64,000 nucleotides of DNA from Hyphomicrobiales bacterium (GCA_900471515.1 UCFC01000016.1:1-64000), one strand, 5' to 3'; positions 1 to 9,344 are shown, numbered from the stretch's first letter. The notes: generated by a model not told the origin, from the sequence alone. A program made the numbers and translations.

Positions 1-546
1 TCGGCCAGCGAGACCTTCAACGTTGCGGTATCGACGGCGCCTGCGACCTACAGCCTGTTTTCCGCCTCCAGCACGCCGGCCCAGACGAACCTCAACGACG
101 GTCAGCAGCTTGAGGTCGGGGTCAAGTTCCAGTCGAACGTCGCCGGCGAAATCACCGGCATCAAGTTCTACCGCAGCGCCAACGACAACGGGCAGAACGT
201 CGTCGACCTGTGGACCACCACGGGCACCAAGCTTGCAAGCGCTACCTTCACCAATACCACGGCGAGCGGCTGGCAGACGGTGAACTTCGCAACGCCCGTC
301 GCGATCGCCGCCAACACCAACTATATCGCTTCCTACCACACCACCGGTGCATACGTGGCGACGGACGGCTTCTTCAACAATGCTGTGACGAACGGCCCGC
401 TGACCGCTCAGTCAAGTGCTGTCGCCGGCGGTAACGGCGTTTACGCCTATGGCGGATCCGCCACCACGGGGCTCTTCCCGAACAACACCTACGATTCAGC
501 GAATTACTACGCCGATGTGGTCTTCCGCCCGCAACTTGCCGCGTGA
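1..546 (+). CDS. DUF4082 domain-containing protein, C-terminal part
   Basis: Frame 1 is open from the first base to the TGA at 544-546, so the start lies outside the window. The visible 181 residues read as one DUF4082-type beta-sandwich: a segment on steering clear of default values of size and hue typical of the family ([12 protein letters not shown] near residue 18, [21 protein letters not shown] near 39-60, then [14 protein letters not shown] and the [14 protein letters not shown] stretch near 106-120). From family knowledge, such domains occur, often repeated, in large secreted rhizobial proteins with cadherin-like or other extracellular modules; the function is unknown. The protein ends at the domain edge, with no sortase motif or C-terminal membrane anchor. 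The upstream architecture cannot be seen. Confidence 0.75.
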   Translation, partial: SASETFNVAVSTAPATYSLFSASSTPAQTNLNDGQQLEVGVKFQSNVAGEITGIKFYRSANDNGQNVVDLWTTTGTKLASATFTNTTASGWQTVNFATPVAIAANTNYIASYHTTGAYVATDGFFNNAVTNGPLTAQSSAVAGGNGVYAYGGSATTGLFPNNTYDSANYYADVVFRPQLAA

Positions 547-578
547 GACATCGCAAGGAGGTTACGAACGGGATTCGA

Positions 579-1823
579 ATGAAGGCTCATATGACGCAAA
601 TGCCGACCGCTCCGAGCGCCCGCATTCAAGGCATGCCGACAACCGCGATCGAGCGGCTTCCCGTCACCGTGCTCGCCGGCTTTCTCGGCGCCGGCAAGAC
701 GACGCTTCTCAGCCATATCCTGAACAATCGTGAGGGTCTGCGGGTCGCCGTCATCGTCAACGACATGAGCGAAGTGAACATCGACGCGGACCTCATTCGA
801 GACAGTGGCTGCAACCTCTCCCATACGACGGAGGCCCTGGTCGAGCTCAGCAATGGCTGCATATGCTGCACCCTGCGCAACGACCTGTTGACGGAGGTGC
901 GGCGACTGGCCGAAGAAGGACGATACGACTATCTGCTGATTGAAGGCACCGGGATTGCCGAGCCGCGACCGATCGCGGCAACCTTTTCCTTTCGCGACGA
1001 AAACGGCGTTTCGCTTTCCGATTTTGCCAGACTCGACACGATGGTCACGGTCGTCGACGCTGCGAACCTGCTGGCCGACTACAGCAGCGCCGACCTGCTT
1101 GCCGACCGCGGCCTGCAGCGCGACGGTGAGGACCGGCGCACGCTCATAGACCTGCTGGTCGACCAGATCGAGTTCGCCGATGTCGTCGTGATCAACAAGA
1201 TCTCGGACGTGAGCGAAGAGGTCCGCGCGGAGATCCGCAGGACAGTTGCGTCGCTCAATCCGGATGCGCGTCAGGTGGAGACGGATCTCGGCAAGGTTCC
1301 TCTGGCAGCCCTCCTCGATACCGGCCTTTTCGATGAAGAAAAGGCCGCCGCGCATCCCTTGTGGCACAAGGAATTGTACAGTCCGGGCGAGCATGTTCCG
1401 GAGACGGAAGAATACGGGGTATCGAGCTTCGTCTACCGCACGAGGCGCCCCTTCGACCCGAAGCGGTTTCGCGCATTTCTGGACGAGCCCTGGCCGGGAG
1501 TGCTGCGCGCCAAGGGGCATTTCTGGCTCGCCACGCGCCCGCGTCATGTGGGTCTGATGTCGGCGGCCGGGGCGCAGCGACGCTGCGAACCCATGGGGCT
1601 CTGGTGGGCGGCCGTTCCGCGACAGGATTGGCCGAGCCATCAGCAGTTTCATCAGCACCTGCAGAGCCGGTGGCACAGCGCCTGGGGCGACCGCCGGCAG
1701 GAGCTGGTGTTTATCGGGGTCGGCATGGACGAGACAGGTGTTCGCACCGCCTTGGACGGTTGCCTCGCCAGCGCGGATCCGCGCGACTGGGCGGATCTCG
1801 AAGATCCGTTTCCGGCTTGGTAG
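579..1823 (+). CDS. COG0523-family GTP-binding metal chaperone (CobW/ZigA-like)
   Basis: A P-loop GTPase of the CobW/COG0523 family, which insert or traffic metals, mostly zinc and in some members cobalt. From the ATG at 579 it is 414 residues. It has a Walker A motif GFLGAGKTT (about 34-42), the family metal-binding motif GCICC (about 93-97), a NKISD-type base-recognition segment and a C-terminal CobW_C region rich in His and Trp. An AAGGAGG lies at 555-561; a GTG at 543 overlapping the upstream stop is also in frame, so the exact start is uncertain. No Zur box is recognisable beside it. It could be a ZigA-type zinc chaperone rather than a cobalamin protein, because no cobalamin genes are nearby. 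Confidence 0.85.
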   Translation: MKAHMTQMPTAPSARIQGMPTTAIERLPVTVLAGFLGAGKTTLLSHILNNREGLRVAVIVNDMSEVNIDADLIRDSGCNLSHTTEALVELSNGCICCTLRNDLLTEVRRLAEEGRYDYLLIEGTGIAEPRPIAATFSFRDENGVSLSDFARLDTMVTVVDAANLLADYSSADLLADRGLQRDGEDRRTLIDLLVDQIEFADVVVINKISDVSEEVRAEIRRTVASLNPDARQVETDLGKVPLAALLDTGLFDEEKAAAHPLWHKELYSPGEHVPETEEYGVSSFVYRTRRPFDPKRFRAFLDEPWPGVLRAKGHFWLATRPRHVGLMSAAGAQRRCEPMGLWWAAVPRQDWPSHQQFHQHLQSRWHSAWGDRRQELVFIGVGMDETGVRTALDGCLASADPRDWADLEDPFPAW

Positions 1824-1898
1824 TTCAGGGGCAGTGCTGCGATATCTGCACTGCGCCCGCACGGACGCAGGCGGTCATGGCCTGCTGTCCGGCCGGGC

Positions 1899-3080
1899 TC
1901 AGCCGTCGAGATAGCGTTCGGTCAAGCGTGCCCACATAGCCGCACCCATCGTCAGGGATTTGTCGGCAAAGTCATATTTGGCGCTGTGCAGGATCGCGGA
2001 TTCCACACCATTGCCAAGCCGCAGGAAGCTGCCGGGCTTGTGCTCGAGGAAATGCGAGAAATCCTCACTGCCGGGAATGAGGTTGCAGAGGGCTACATTG
2101 CCCGAACCGACAAGCTCTTCCGCGACAGTGCGGGCGAATTCGGTCTCCGCTTCCGAATTGACGACCACGGGGTGCCCGCGCGTGTATTCGATTTCCGCGG
2201 TTGCACCGTAACCTTCGGCAATCGTCTCAGTGAGCTTGCGGATCCTGACCTCCAGCGTGTCACGCACCTTCGGATCGAAGGAGCGGATGCTGAGCAGCAG
2301 TTTCGCGCTTTCGGGGATGACGTTTGCGGCCTCGCCGGCATGGATCGCGCCGACCGTCACGACGGCGGTCTGTGTCGGATCGATGCTGCGCGAGACGACC
2401 GATTGCAGGCTGACGACGAGGTTGCAGGCAACGACCACCGGATCGACGGTCAGATGCGGCCGCGAGGCGTGGCCGCCCTTGCCCTTGATGACGATCTCGG
2501 CGCTGTCGGCAGCCGCCATCAGCGGGCCTGATCGCATCAGCCAGGTTCCCTCGGGCGCGCCGGGGTGGTTGTGCAGGCCGAAGATGACGTCGAAGGGAAA
2601 GCGCTCGAACAAGCCGTCTGCGATCATTGCCGGGGCGCCGCTCAGGGCGCCGGCCTCCTCGGCCGGCTGGAAAATGAGATTGACGGTGCCGTTGAAGCGG
2701 CGCGTGCGCGCCAGATATTCGGCCGCGCCGAGAAGGATTGTCGTGTGGCCGTCATGTCCGCAGGCATGCATCTTGCCGGCGACCGTGCTGGCATAGGGGC
2801 GACCGGTTTCTTCGGTGATCGGTAGCGCATCCATGTCGGCGCGGATGGCGATGCTCTTCGTTCCGGCACCGACCGTCATGCGCGCAACCACGCCATGGCC
2901 GCCGACATTGCGGGTCACGTCATAACCCCAGGATTCGAGCTTTTCGGCAACGAAACGCGCCGTTTCGGCCTCCTCGAAGGAGAGCTCGGGATGGGCATGG
3001 AGATGCCGGCGGATGGCCGTCAATTCGGCTTCCATCGGTTCGAAATCGGAGAGGCGGGCAAAATCATTGTCGAGGGACAT
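1899..3080 (-). CDS. M20 family amidohydrolase (hippurate hydrolase / N-acyl-amino acid hydrolase type)
   Basis: A metal-dependent amidohydrolase of 393 residues, the usual length of the M20D group that cleaves N-acyl amino acids and related amides in the cytoplasm. Visible metal-site motifs are HACGHDGH (Cys107, His109), the general-base pair EE at 141-142, HNHPG near 170 and SEDFSHFL near the C terminus. No signal peptide is present. It is the last gene of a five-gene minus-strand set, 86 bases after the ABC ATPase gene, so it probably deacylates or hydrolyses what the transporter imports. The true substrate cannot be read from the sequence. Confidence 0.9.
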   Translation of the reverse strand: MSLDNDFARLSDFEPMEAELTAIRRHLHAHPELSFEEAETARFVAEKLESWGYDVTRNVGGHGVVARMTVGAGTKSIAIRADMDALPITEETGRPYASTVAGKMHACGHDGHTTILLGAAEYLARTRRFNGTVNLIFQPAEEAGALSGAPAMIADGLFERFPFDVIFGLHNHPGAPEGTWLMRSGPLMAAADSAEIVIKGKGGHASRPHLTVDPVVVACNLVVSLQSVVSRSIDPTQTAVVTVGAIHAGEAANVIPESAKLLLSIRSFDPKVRDTLEVRIRKLTETIAEGYGATAEIEYTRGHPVVVNSEAETEFARTVAEELVGSGNVALCNLIPGSEDFSHFLEHKPGSFLRLGNGVESAILHSAKYDFADKSLTMGAAMWARLTERYLDG

Positions 3081-3166
3081 GGCAGTTCCAGTTTCATGGG
3101 GCGCGGTATCGGCGGCCGGCTGAGGTCGAAGCCAGCCTGCAGGGCAAGGCAGGAGGAGCCGCCGCG

Positions 3167-3946
3167 CTAGATGAAGCGCGACAGGAAGCTTCTGGTGCGG
3201 GGGTGCTGGGGGTTGCCGATCACGTCTTCCGGCTTGCCCTGTTCCACGACCTTGCCGCCATCCATGAAGACGACGCGGTCGGCCGCCTCCCGGGCAAAGC
3301 CGATCTCATGGGTGACGACGATCATCGTCAGGCCCTGGTTTGCGAGATCCCGCATTGTGGCGAGAACCTCGCCGACCAGTTCGGGGTCGAGCGCGGAGGT
3401 CGGCTCGTCGAAGAGCATCAGTTTCGGCTTGATGGCCAGCGCGCGGGCGATCGCCACGCGCTGCTGCTGGCCGCCGGAAAGCTGGCGCGGATAGCTGTCG
3501 GCCTTGGCCGAAAGCCCCACCCGGTCGAGGAGCCTCAGCGCATTTTCGGTGGCGACCTTGCGGCTCTCGCCGTGGATGCCGACCGGCGCCTCGATGATGT
3601 TCTGCAGCGCCGTCATATGCGGGTAGAGATTGAACTGCTGGAACACCATGCCGATCTTGCGGCGCTGCAGGGCGATCGCATGGTTCGACAGCTGCAGCAG
3701 CCGGTCCTTGTGCAGGCGGTAGCCGATCTGTTCGCCATCCACCTCGATCGAACCCCGGTTGATGGATTCGAGGTGGTTGATGCAGCGCAGGAACGTCGAC
3801 TTGCCGGAACCGGACGGGCCAAGGACGACGACGACCTCGCCGGGCGCGACATCGAGATCGATCCCCTTCAGCACTTCCAGATCCGCGAAGGACTTGTGGA
3901 CGTTGCGTGCCCTGACGAGCGGCTCGACGGTGGAGATCTCGTTCAT
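3167..3946 (-). CDS. Polar amino acid ABC transporter ATP-binding protein
   Basis: The ATPase subunit of a HisP/GlnQ-type importer, 259 residues. Walker A GPSGSGKST lies at about 43-51, followed by the signature LSGGQQQR and Walker B LMLFDEP with the SALDPE D-loop. The close match to GlnQ-type ATPases, including the insert before VFQQFNLYPHMT, supports polar amino acids or similar small substrates. Its ATG overlaps the permease stop in an ATGA arrangement, which indicates translational coupling. Confidence 0.93.
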   Translation of the reverse strand: MNEISTVEPLVRARNVHKSFADLEVLKGIDLDVAPGEVVVVLGPSGSGKSTFLRCINHLESINRGSIEVDGEQIGYRLHKDRLLQLSNHAIALQRRKIGMVFQQFNLYPHMTALQNIIEAPVGIHGESRKVATENALRLLDRVGLSAKADSYPRQLSGGQQQRVAIARALAIKPKLMLFDEPTSALDPELVGEVLATMRDLANQGLTMIVVTHEIGFAREAADRVVFMDGGKVVEQGKPEDVIGNPQHPRTRSFLSRFI

Positions 3947-4884
3947 GCGCCTGCCTCCGTTGCCTGTGCCAAGACAGCCGCTTCCTTTACGGGTCTGGCG
4001 GCACCGGTGCGGCGATCGCTACGGCTGTAATAGCGCTCGATATAGGCCTGGCCGACATTCAGGACCGATGTGATCAGCAGATACCAGAGAACGGCGACGA
4101 GCAGCATCGGCACGATTTCGAAAGTGCGGTTGTAGATCGACTGCACCGAATAGAGGAGATCCGCCATGGCGATGACGCTGACGAGCGAGGTTGCCTTGAT
4201 CATGCTGATCAGCTGGTTGCCGGTCGGCGGAACGATCGAGCGCATGGCTTGCGGAATGATGATGCGGCGAAGCGCGCGGATGCGCGTCATGCCGAAGGCT
4301 TCGGCCGTTTCGAACTGACCCTTGTCCACCGAAAGCAACCCGCCGCGGATGATTTCCGCCATATAGGCGGATTCGTTAAGGGCGAGCCCCGCAATCGCGG
4401 CCGTCATCGGGCTGATCACCGAATTGGTATCCCAGCTCATGAAGGTCGGGCCGAAGGGAATGCCGATCGACAGGGTCGGAAACAATGTCGAGAGATTGTA
4501 CCAGAAGATCAGCTGCACCAGCAGCGGGGTTCCACGGAAGAACCAGATGAACAGGGAGGCGAGCGAACTTGCCAGCCGGTCCCGGGACATTCGCGCGACG
4601 GCCAGAACGAGGCCGAGCGCGATGCCGATGGCCATCGCCACCACAGTCAGGCCGAGCGAGACGTAGAGGCCTTTGACGACGGTCGGGTCGAAGAAATATC
4701 GGGCGACGACCGGCCAGCCGAAATTCTCGTTATTTGCAACCGACCAGGCCCAGTAGGCGGCGATTGCAAGCGTGACCACCCAGGCCGTCACGCGGCCCTT
4801 GGGAAAGGGCTTGTGGGCATGGGCCACATCCCGGCTTCTCGCATCGCCGGAGGGCGATGCGAGCATTTGCGTCTGTGTGCTCAT
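3943..4884 (-). CDS. Polar amino acid ABC transporter permease
   Basis: An inner-membrane permease of the HisM/GlnP type, 313 residues, with a hydrophilic N-terminal extension of about 30 residues before the first membrane segment. The EAA-type cytoplasmic loop is visible as ETAEAFGMTRIRALRRIIIP. Only one permease gene is present, so it is expected to work as a homodimer. The gene overlaps the binding-protein gene upstream and the ATPase gene downstream by 4 bases each. Confidence 0.92.
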   Translation of the reverse strand: MSTQTQMLASPSGDARSRDVAHAHKPFPKGRVTAWVVTLAIAAYWAWSVANNENFGWPVVARYFFDPTVVKGLYVSLGLTVVAMAIGIALGLVLAVARMSRDRLASSLASLFIWFFRGTPLLVQLIFWYNLSTLFPTLSIGIPFGPTFMSWDTNSVISPMTAAIAGLALNESAYMAEIIRGGLLSVDKGQFETAEAFGMTRIRALRRIIIPQAMRSIVPPTGNQLISMIKATSLVSVIAMADLLYSVQSIYNRTFEIVPMLLVAVLWYLLITSVLNVGQAYIERYYSRSDRRTGAARPVKEAAVLAQATEAGA

Positions 4885-5771
4885 TTCGGAAGCGTCCCAC
4901 CGAGGTTGATGCCGGGCTCCTTGATCATGTTGTTCTCAAGGCCCCACTTCTTCATGATCGCGGCATAGGCGCCGTTGTCCATCAGCACCTTGATCGCATC
5001 GCGCAGGACCGGGCCGAGCGGCGACCCCTTTGCGACGACCGCGCCCTGATAGAGGTTCTCGAAGCCGTTCTTCTGTCCGACGCCGGTCAGTTCCAGCTGG
5101 CCGTTGGCCTGCGACACGAAATAGGTGAGCGGCGCCTGGGAGGAGAAGAAGGCATCCGACCGCTTGGAGCGAACGGCAAGGATCGAACTGGGCTGGTCGG
5201 TGAAGGACTGCACCTCGATCGCGGCTTTGCCATCGGTCTTGCATTTTTCGGCCTGCACCTGGATGACCTTTTCGGCCGAGCCGCCGGCCATGACGGCGAT
5301 GCGGTTGCCGCAGGCGGTATCGAGCGAAGTGATACCCTTCGGATTGCCCTTCTGCACCGAGAAAACCACGAATTCCTGCACCCAGTCGACGAAGTCGTTG
5401 GATTCTTCACGGCTCTTGAAATCGCCGACGGGGCCGAAGGCAAACTGGTAACGGCCCGAATTGACGCCGGCGAGCAGTGCCGGCAGGCCGCCGACCGTTT
5501 CATGCTCGATCTTGACGCCGAGAATCTGGCCGAGCGCGTCGGTCAGGTCGGCGCTGGCGCCGGTCATTTCGGTACCCGTGACGATTTCATAGGGCGGAAA
5601 CGAACCGTTGTTGACCGAGATCATCTTGCCGGACGTGCGGATCGCTTCGGGCAGCTGCGCATGAAGCGCGTCGTTGACCGAGAGCTTGGGCAGGGCTGCA
5701 TCTTCAGCGAAGGCCGTTCCCGAGATCACTGCGCTCGTCAGAGCAAGGCATGCAATTTTCCTGATCGACAT
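4881..5771 (-). CDS. Amino acid ABC transporter substrate-binding protein
   Basis: A periplasmic binding protein of SBP family 3, 296 residues, with a Sec signal peptide that probably ends after SGTAFA near residue 22. The mature part has the family pattern (PPYEIVTGTEMTGASADLTDAL, then PVGDFKSREESNDFVDWVQEFVVF). It delivers the ligand to the permease encoded directly downstream. The ligand is not identifiable. Two Cys residues (in LDTACGNRI and QAEKCKTDG) may form a disulfide. Confidence 0.9.
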   Translation of the reverse strand: MSIRKIACLALTSAVISGTAFAEDAALPKLSVNDALHAQLPEAIRTSGKMISVNNGSFPPYEIVTGTEMTGASADLTDALGQILGVKIEHETVGGLPALLAGVNSGRYQFAFGPVGDFKSREESNDFVDWVQEFVVFSVQKGNPKGITSLDTACGNRIAVMAGGSAEKVIQVQAEKCKTDGKAAIEVQSFTDQPSSILAVRSKRSDAFFSSQAPLTYFVSQANGQLELTGVGQKNGFENLYQGAVVAKGSPLGPVLRDAIKVLMDNGAYAAIMKKWGLENNMIKEPGINLGGTLPK

Positions 5772-5817
5772 TATTCATTCCCCTGTTTGGTTCGAATTTA
5801 TGCGTTTCGTCTTGCGC

Positions 5818-6795
5818 TCACCCGATGCGGCTGCCGTCCACATCGAAGGAGAAGAGGTCTTCCGGCGTCATCAGCCGCGGCAGGATGCCCTGGATGTGAA
5901 GTTCGTTGGCGAAGTCGGCGATCATCTTGCGGTTGACCGCAAAACCGCTGGCGTCCCAGCCGACCGGAAGCTCGGCCGCAGACTTCAAAAGCTCGTCCAT
6001 CATGAAGGGCGAGGTGTCGGCATATTTGCGGCGCTTGCTCAACCACATCCGCTGCGATTCATCGATCAGCTTGCTGAGCTCTTCGATCACCCACGGGTTC
6101 TGCGCAACGATGCCCGCTTTGATGCCGATCAGATGCATGCCTGGAACATAGCCTACATCATCGAAATATCGACGCTCGGCACGTCTGAAATCGGAAACGA
6201 CCTGCCGGAACGGCGATCCGCCGCCGAAATAGCCGTCGGGCATGAAAGGCGTGAAGATCGCATCGAGGAAGCCTTCCTTGAGCAGGTCGACCATGGGGCG
6301 CTCGCCGGGTGCGGCTTCGATGCGGCCGGGCCGGCCGAACCCGTCAAGGCGATCGACGATCGGATGGGCTTCCGTCAGGCGGCCCGCATACCACAGGGCA
6401 TCTTCGACGCCGACGCCCTCGCGGCGCAGCGCCGCTCTTGTCCAGGTGTTTCCGGAGTCGCGCCATCCGGTGACGCCGATGCGCTTTCCGGCGAGCTGGC
6501 CGAGTTCGGTGACGGGGCTGTCCTTGCGGGTGATGATGCAGCGATGGCGGAAGCCGCGCATGATGAAGTTCGGAATGCCGACAATGCTCTTGTCGCCATC
6601 GATGCAAAGCTGCGTATAGCGGCTGAAGGACATCTCCGCGACATCGTAATCTTCGCTTTTGCCGAGATGCGAGAGCAAGGTGCCGACGCGGTCGACCTTG
6701 ATGTCAAGCTTGGGGGAGGAGACGTCGCCGAGGACCAGGGGCGTCATGTAGTCCCAGTCACGAAGGGCAAGTCGCAGGCTAAGGGGCATCGGCAT
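5818..6795 (-). CDS. Periplasmic-binding-fold protein related to 4,5-dihydroxyphthalate decarboxylase
   Basis: A 325-residue protein without a signal peptide that resembles the 4,5-dihydroxyphthalate decarboxylase/NMT1-like group: a type-2 periplasmic-binding fold used in the cytoplasm. Typical features are VAEMSFSRYTQL near 52-64, GKRIGVTGWRDSGNTWTRAAL near 103-123, and the DAIFTPFMPD and PNPWVIEEL-like stretches. It is the first gene of the minus-strand operon, 46 bases before the ABC binding-protein gene. The family contains true decarboxylases and ligand-binding proteins of unknown role. Catalysis is possible but not shown here. Confidence 0.7.
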   Translation of the reverse strand: MPMPLSLRLALRDWDYMTPLVLGDVSSPKLDIKVDRVGTLLSHLGKSEDYDVAEMSFSRYTQLCIDGDKSIVGIPNFIMRGFRHRCIITRKDSPVTELGQLAGKRIGVTGWRDSGNTWTRAALRREGVGVEDALWYAGRLTEAHPIVDRLDGFGRPGRIEAAPGERPMVDLLKEGFLDAIFTPFMPDGYFGGGSPFRQVVSDFRRAERRYFDDVGYVPGMHLIGIKAGIVAQNPWVIEELSKLIDESQRMWLSKRRKYADTSPFMMDELLKSAAELPVGWDASGFAVNRKMIADFANELHIQGILPRLMTPEDLFSFDVDGSRIG

Positions 6796-6810
6796 TCACT
6801 CGCAATGATC

Positions 6811-6874
6811 TTGTTTTCGGAACAATTAAATGTTCAAATTTTTCCGATCAAATGTTATTACGTTATTGAACATT
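6811..6874. promoter_or_regulatory. Shared divergent regulatory region with inverted repeats
   Basis: The 94 bases between the divergent operon and the MocR-type gene are unusually AT-rich. They hold an inverted repeat TTGTT-N5-AACAA (6811-6825) and a second pair of arms, AATGTTCAA at 6829-6837 and TTGAACATT at 6866-6874, a spacing of 37 bases centre to centre. MocR-type regulators commonly bind such paired sites next to their own gene. The assignment as operator is inference. Confidence 0.5.
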
Positions 6875-6889
6875 AAAAATGGCGATTAA

Positions 6890-8218
6890 ATGAGCGATAC
6901 TGTCGATGCAGCCTGGTTTGCCCAAAAATTGACCGATCGGACAATTCGGGGAATTGCGATCGAAACCAGCGCCCTGATCCGGGCCGGAGCGCTTCCCGTC
7001 GGAACGAAGCTGCCGCCGATCCGCGATCTCGCCTTTGCGCTCGGCATCAGCCCGGCGACGATCTCGGAGGCCTGGAGCGAGCTGAGGCGCCAGAAGATCA
7101 TTACCGGCAGGGGGCGAAACGGCACCTGGGTGAGCGGTGACCGTTTCGTGGCCAAGCCCGAACGGCTCGGCAGTGCCGGCCATTATGGAGCCGGCGTTCT
7201 CGACCTGAGCGCGGCTGTGCCGGATATCAGGCTTTTACCCAAGCTTGCGCAAGCCATGGCTTACGGAGCGTCGGCGGAAAATCTCAACAGTTACGAGCGA
7301 AGCCGTATCCTTCCGGAACTCGAAGAGGTTGTCAGAAAGACCTGGCCATACGAACCGGAGGCATTTCTGGCGACGAACGGGGGCTATAACGCCGTCTACA
7401 CGCTCATCCAGGCGCTCGTCATGCCCGGTGCGTCCGTCGCGATCGAGGATCCGACCGCCATGCGGCTTCTTGACATTCTCGAAGACCGCGGCGTGCGCAT
7501 CCTTCCTGTCCAGTGCGATCGGGAAGGGCCGCTGCCTGCCTCGCTCGAAGCCGCCATGAAGCTGCGGCCCGTCGCCTTCATTTTCCAGCCGCGGCTTCAT
7601 TCGGTGACGGGTCAAAGCGTCAGCAGCGCGCGACTGCAGCGGCTTGGAGACATTCTCGACGGTACGGACACCTTGATTGTCGAAGATGACGGCGTCGCCG
7701 ATATTTCCACGGCGCCGCGTCATTCGCTCGGCGGCCGCTTTGCCGACCGGACAATTCACATTCTTTCCTATTCAAAAACGCATGGTCCGGATCTGAGACT
7801 TGCCGTGCTCTCAAGCTCGCGGGCGATCGTCGAACAGATACAGTCCTATCGCAGCTTCAGCGCCGGCTGGACAAGCCGCATCCTGCAGGCTGCGACCGCA
7901 TGGCTTCTGCGCGACCCCGTGACACAAGACACCCTGCAACATTCCCGCGACATCTACTGCCGGCGTCGAGCCGATCTGGTCGATGCCCTGCGGGAGCGTG
8001 GCATGGAAGTGGAGCACGGCGGCGGTTTGTGCGCCTGGGTTCCGGTCGTATCCGAACCCTTTGCGATGGTCACGCTGGCGGCAAGAGGCATTGCGGTTCA
8101 CCCCGGCGCCAAGTTCTCCATCCTTCCCAGCGCGCATCTTCGCGTCGCGACCGCCATACTGTCCGACAGGGTAAACGACGTGGCCGACTCGATCGCACTC
8201 GCTGCCGGCCCCGTCTAG
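6890..8218 (+). CDS. MocR-type GntR/aminotransferase fusion transcriptional regulator
   Basis: A PLP-dependent regulator of 442 residues. A GntR winged helix-turn-helix occupies about 10-85 (LPPIRDLAFALGISPATISEAW) and is followed by a fold-type I aminotransferase domain. The PLP lysine is probably Lys296 in SYSKTHGPDLRL, preceded by the EDDGVADIS stretch. Proteins of this class sense PLP adducts of amines or amino acids and control a neighbouring pathway. It is divergent from the amino acid ABC/M20 operon, which it likely regulates. There is no strong ribosome binding site; the ATG at 6879 is followed at once by a stop, so 6890 is preferred. Confidence 0.88.
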   Translation: MSDTVDAAWFAQKLTDRTIRGIAIETSALIRAGALPVGTKLPPIRDLAFALGISPATISEAWSELRRQKIITGRGRNGTWVSGDRFVAKPERLGSAGHYGAGVLDLSAAVPDIRLLPKLAQAMAYGASAENLNSYERSRILPELEEVVRKTWPYEPEAFLATNGGYNAVYTLIQALVMPGASVAIEDPTAMRLLDILEDRGVRILPVQCDREGPLPASLEAAMKLRPVAFIFQPRLHSVTGQSVSSARLQRLGDILDGTDTLIVEDDGVADISTAPRHSLGGRFADRTIHILSYSKTHGPDLRLAVLSSSRAIVEQIQSYRSFSAGWTSRILQAATAWLLRDPVTQDTLQHSRDIYCRRRADLVDALRERGMEVEHGGGLCAWVPVVSEPFAMVTLAARGIAVHPGAKFSILPSAHLRVATAILSDRVNDVADSIALAAGPV

Positions 8219-8279
8219 CGACGTCGCTCCCCGATGCGCAATGGCCTGTCTCAAAACACCGCGAGCTGCGGGATACGGG

Positions 8280-8531
8280 TCAGTGCAGCTCGATATTTAT
8301 GTCCGCCAGCAGCGGCTCCAGACCAGGAAGATCTTCGTCCGTGGCCCTGCGCAGCTCCCGTGTGACCGCCGTCAACGCCAGATCGAGAGACTGGGCGCCC
8401 AGGTCGATCTTCAAATCTTCCGCGACCGCCTTTGCGTAGGTAATCATCCGAGCCAGAGCCATCAGCTCTTCAAGATTGTCCGTGGCCGCTGCCGATGCGT
8501 ACTGGCGCTTTCCCGACCCTATGACCGACAT
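8280..8531 (-). CDS. Small protein of unknown function (83 aa) downstream of TfuA
   Basis: I do not recognise this protein. The ATG at 8531 is preferred over one 30 bases upstream because GGAGAG stands 5 bases before it. It is acidic, lacks cysteine and is predicted by eye to be mostly helical (NLEELMALARMITYAKAVAE, LDLALTAVTRELRRATDE). There is no signal peptide or membrane segment. It lies 93 bases after tfuA on the same strand, so it may belong to the YcaO/TfuA cluster as a partner protein. It does not look like a classic leader-plus-core peptide precursor. Confidence 0.6.
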   Translation of the reverse strand: MSVIGSGKRQYASAAATDNLEELMALARMITYAKAVAEDLKIDLGAQSLDLALTAVTRELRRATDEDLPGLEPLLADINIELH

Positions 8532-8601
8532 ATCGACTCTCCAAGTTGTGCGGATAAGCATAAGGACAGTTCAGTACTAAAGTGCGTGAAAAACGCGTGA
8601 A

Positions 8602-8616
8602 ACACCTTATAGGTGT
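8602..8616. repeat. Short inverted repeat between tfuA and the 83-aa gene
   Basis: The arms ACACCT and AGGTGT flank a 3-base TAT loop, 9 bases past the end of the TfuA gene. It could be a weak terminator for the YcaO/TfuA transcript or an operator for the small gene. No U-rich tail follows on the minus strand, so a terminator is not certain. Confidence 0.35.
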
Positions 8617-8624
8617 AAAGGTGC

Positions 8625-9344
8625 CTAAGCCTTTGAGCGGGCCAGTTGTTCTGACCAGAGCGTGGTTTCTCTGAACTCCCAATGGCGGTTTATCGGCTTG
8701 CGCCGATCGTCCGCGTCGCCAACGGCATCGAGAAGCGCCAGGGCGTCGATCCGTTTCTGATCGATGGCGTGCGTCTTCAACATGTTCAGCCAGTATTGCC
8801 TTTGCGATTCCGGTATTGCGGCACATGCGTGCACGATGAGAGACCAGCTTCTCTTCTTGAAGAAGAGGCCTGCGGCGGTTTGTTCGAGGGCCAGGCGAAG
8901 TGTTTTGTCGAAGAGCCGCAGCCTTTCCATCTCGTCCAGCGTGCTTCTCACATTGACCATCGGCACGGTCAGGGGCCTGCCGCCCATTTCGATTGGTTCG
9001 TGCAGAAGCGCTACGTCGGCGTCGTTGTCGATGGCCCCGCTGACATAGTCGTTGAAAATCCGTCCGACGCCGATCATTCCGAAAGCGCGACATTCGGCGG
9101 CGCGCAGGGCGCCCATGCTGGCGGCGCCGAAGACCGTGACATTAAGGGAGAGAGCGAAGAGAATTTCCTTGTGCCAGACCGGCGCGGTATTTTCGAACCC
9201 GCCATCGACCAGGCCTATGACGTCGGCGCCATCTTCGACCGCCCTCAAAACATCTCCCTGAACAGCCGGCGGACGCAGAACGATGCCTGCCCTGGCGTGG
9301 CTTGCCGCGTCGGGCAAGCTCGGGCCGATGAAGACGACCTTCAC
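8625..9344 (-). CDS. TfuA-like protein
   Basis: A TfuA-domain protein of 239 residues, beginning MKVVFIGPSLPD with the family core GADVIGLVDGGFE...WHKEILFAL...VFGAASMGALRAAE (about 38-84). TfuA proteins accompany YcaO enzymes. In methanogens and in thioviridamide-type pathways the pair makes peptide thioamides, TfuA being thought to supply or activate sulfur. The GTG start overlaps the YcaO stop (GTGA), so the two are translated together. The C-terminal part (ALALLDAVGDADDRR) is variable in the family. The role here is inferred from the pairing. Confidence 0.88.
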   Translation of the reverse strand: MKVVFIGPSLPDAASHARAGIVLRPPAVQGDVLRAVEDGADVIGLVDGGFENTAPVWHKEILFALSLNVTVFGAASMGALRAAECRAFGMIGVGRIFNDYVSGAIDNDADVALLHEPIEMGGRPLTVPMVNVRSTLDEMERLRLFDKTLRLALEQTAAGLFFKKRSWSLIVHACAAIPESQRQYWLNMLKTHAIDQKRIDALALLDAVGDADDRRKPINRHWEFRETTLWSEQLARSKA

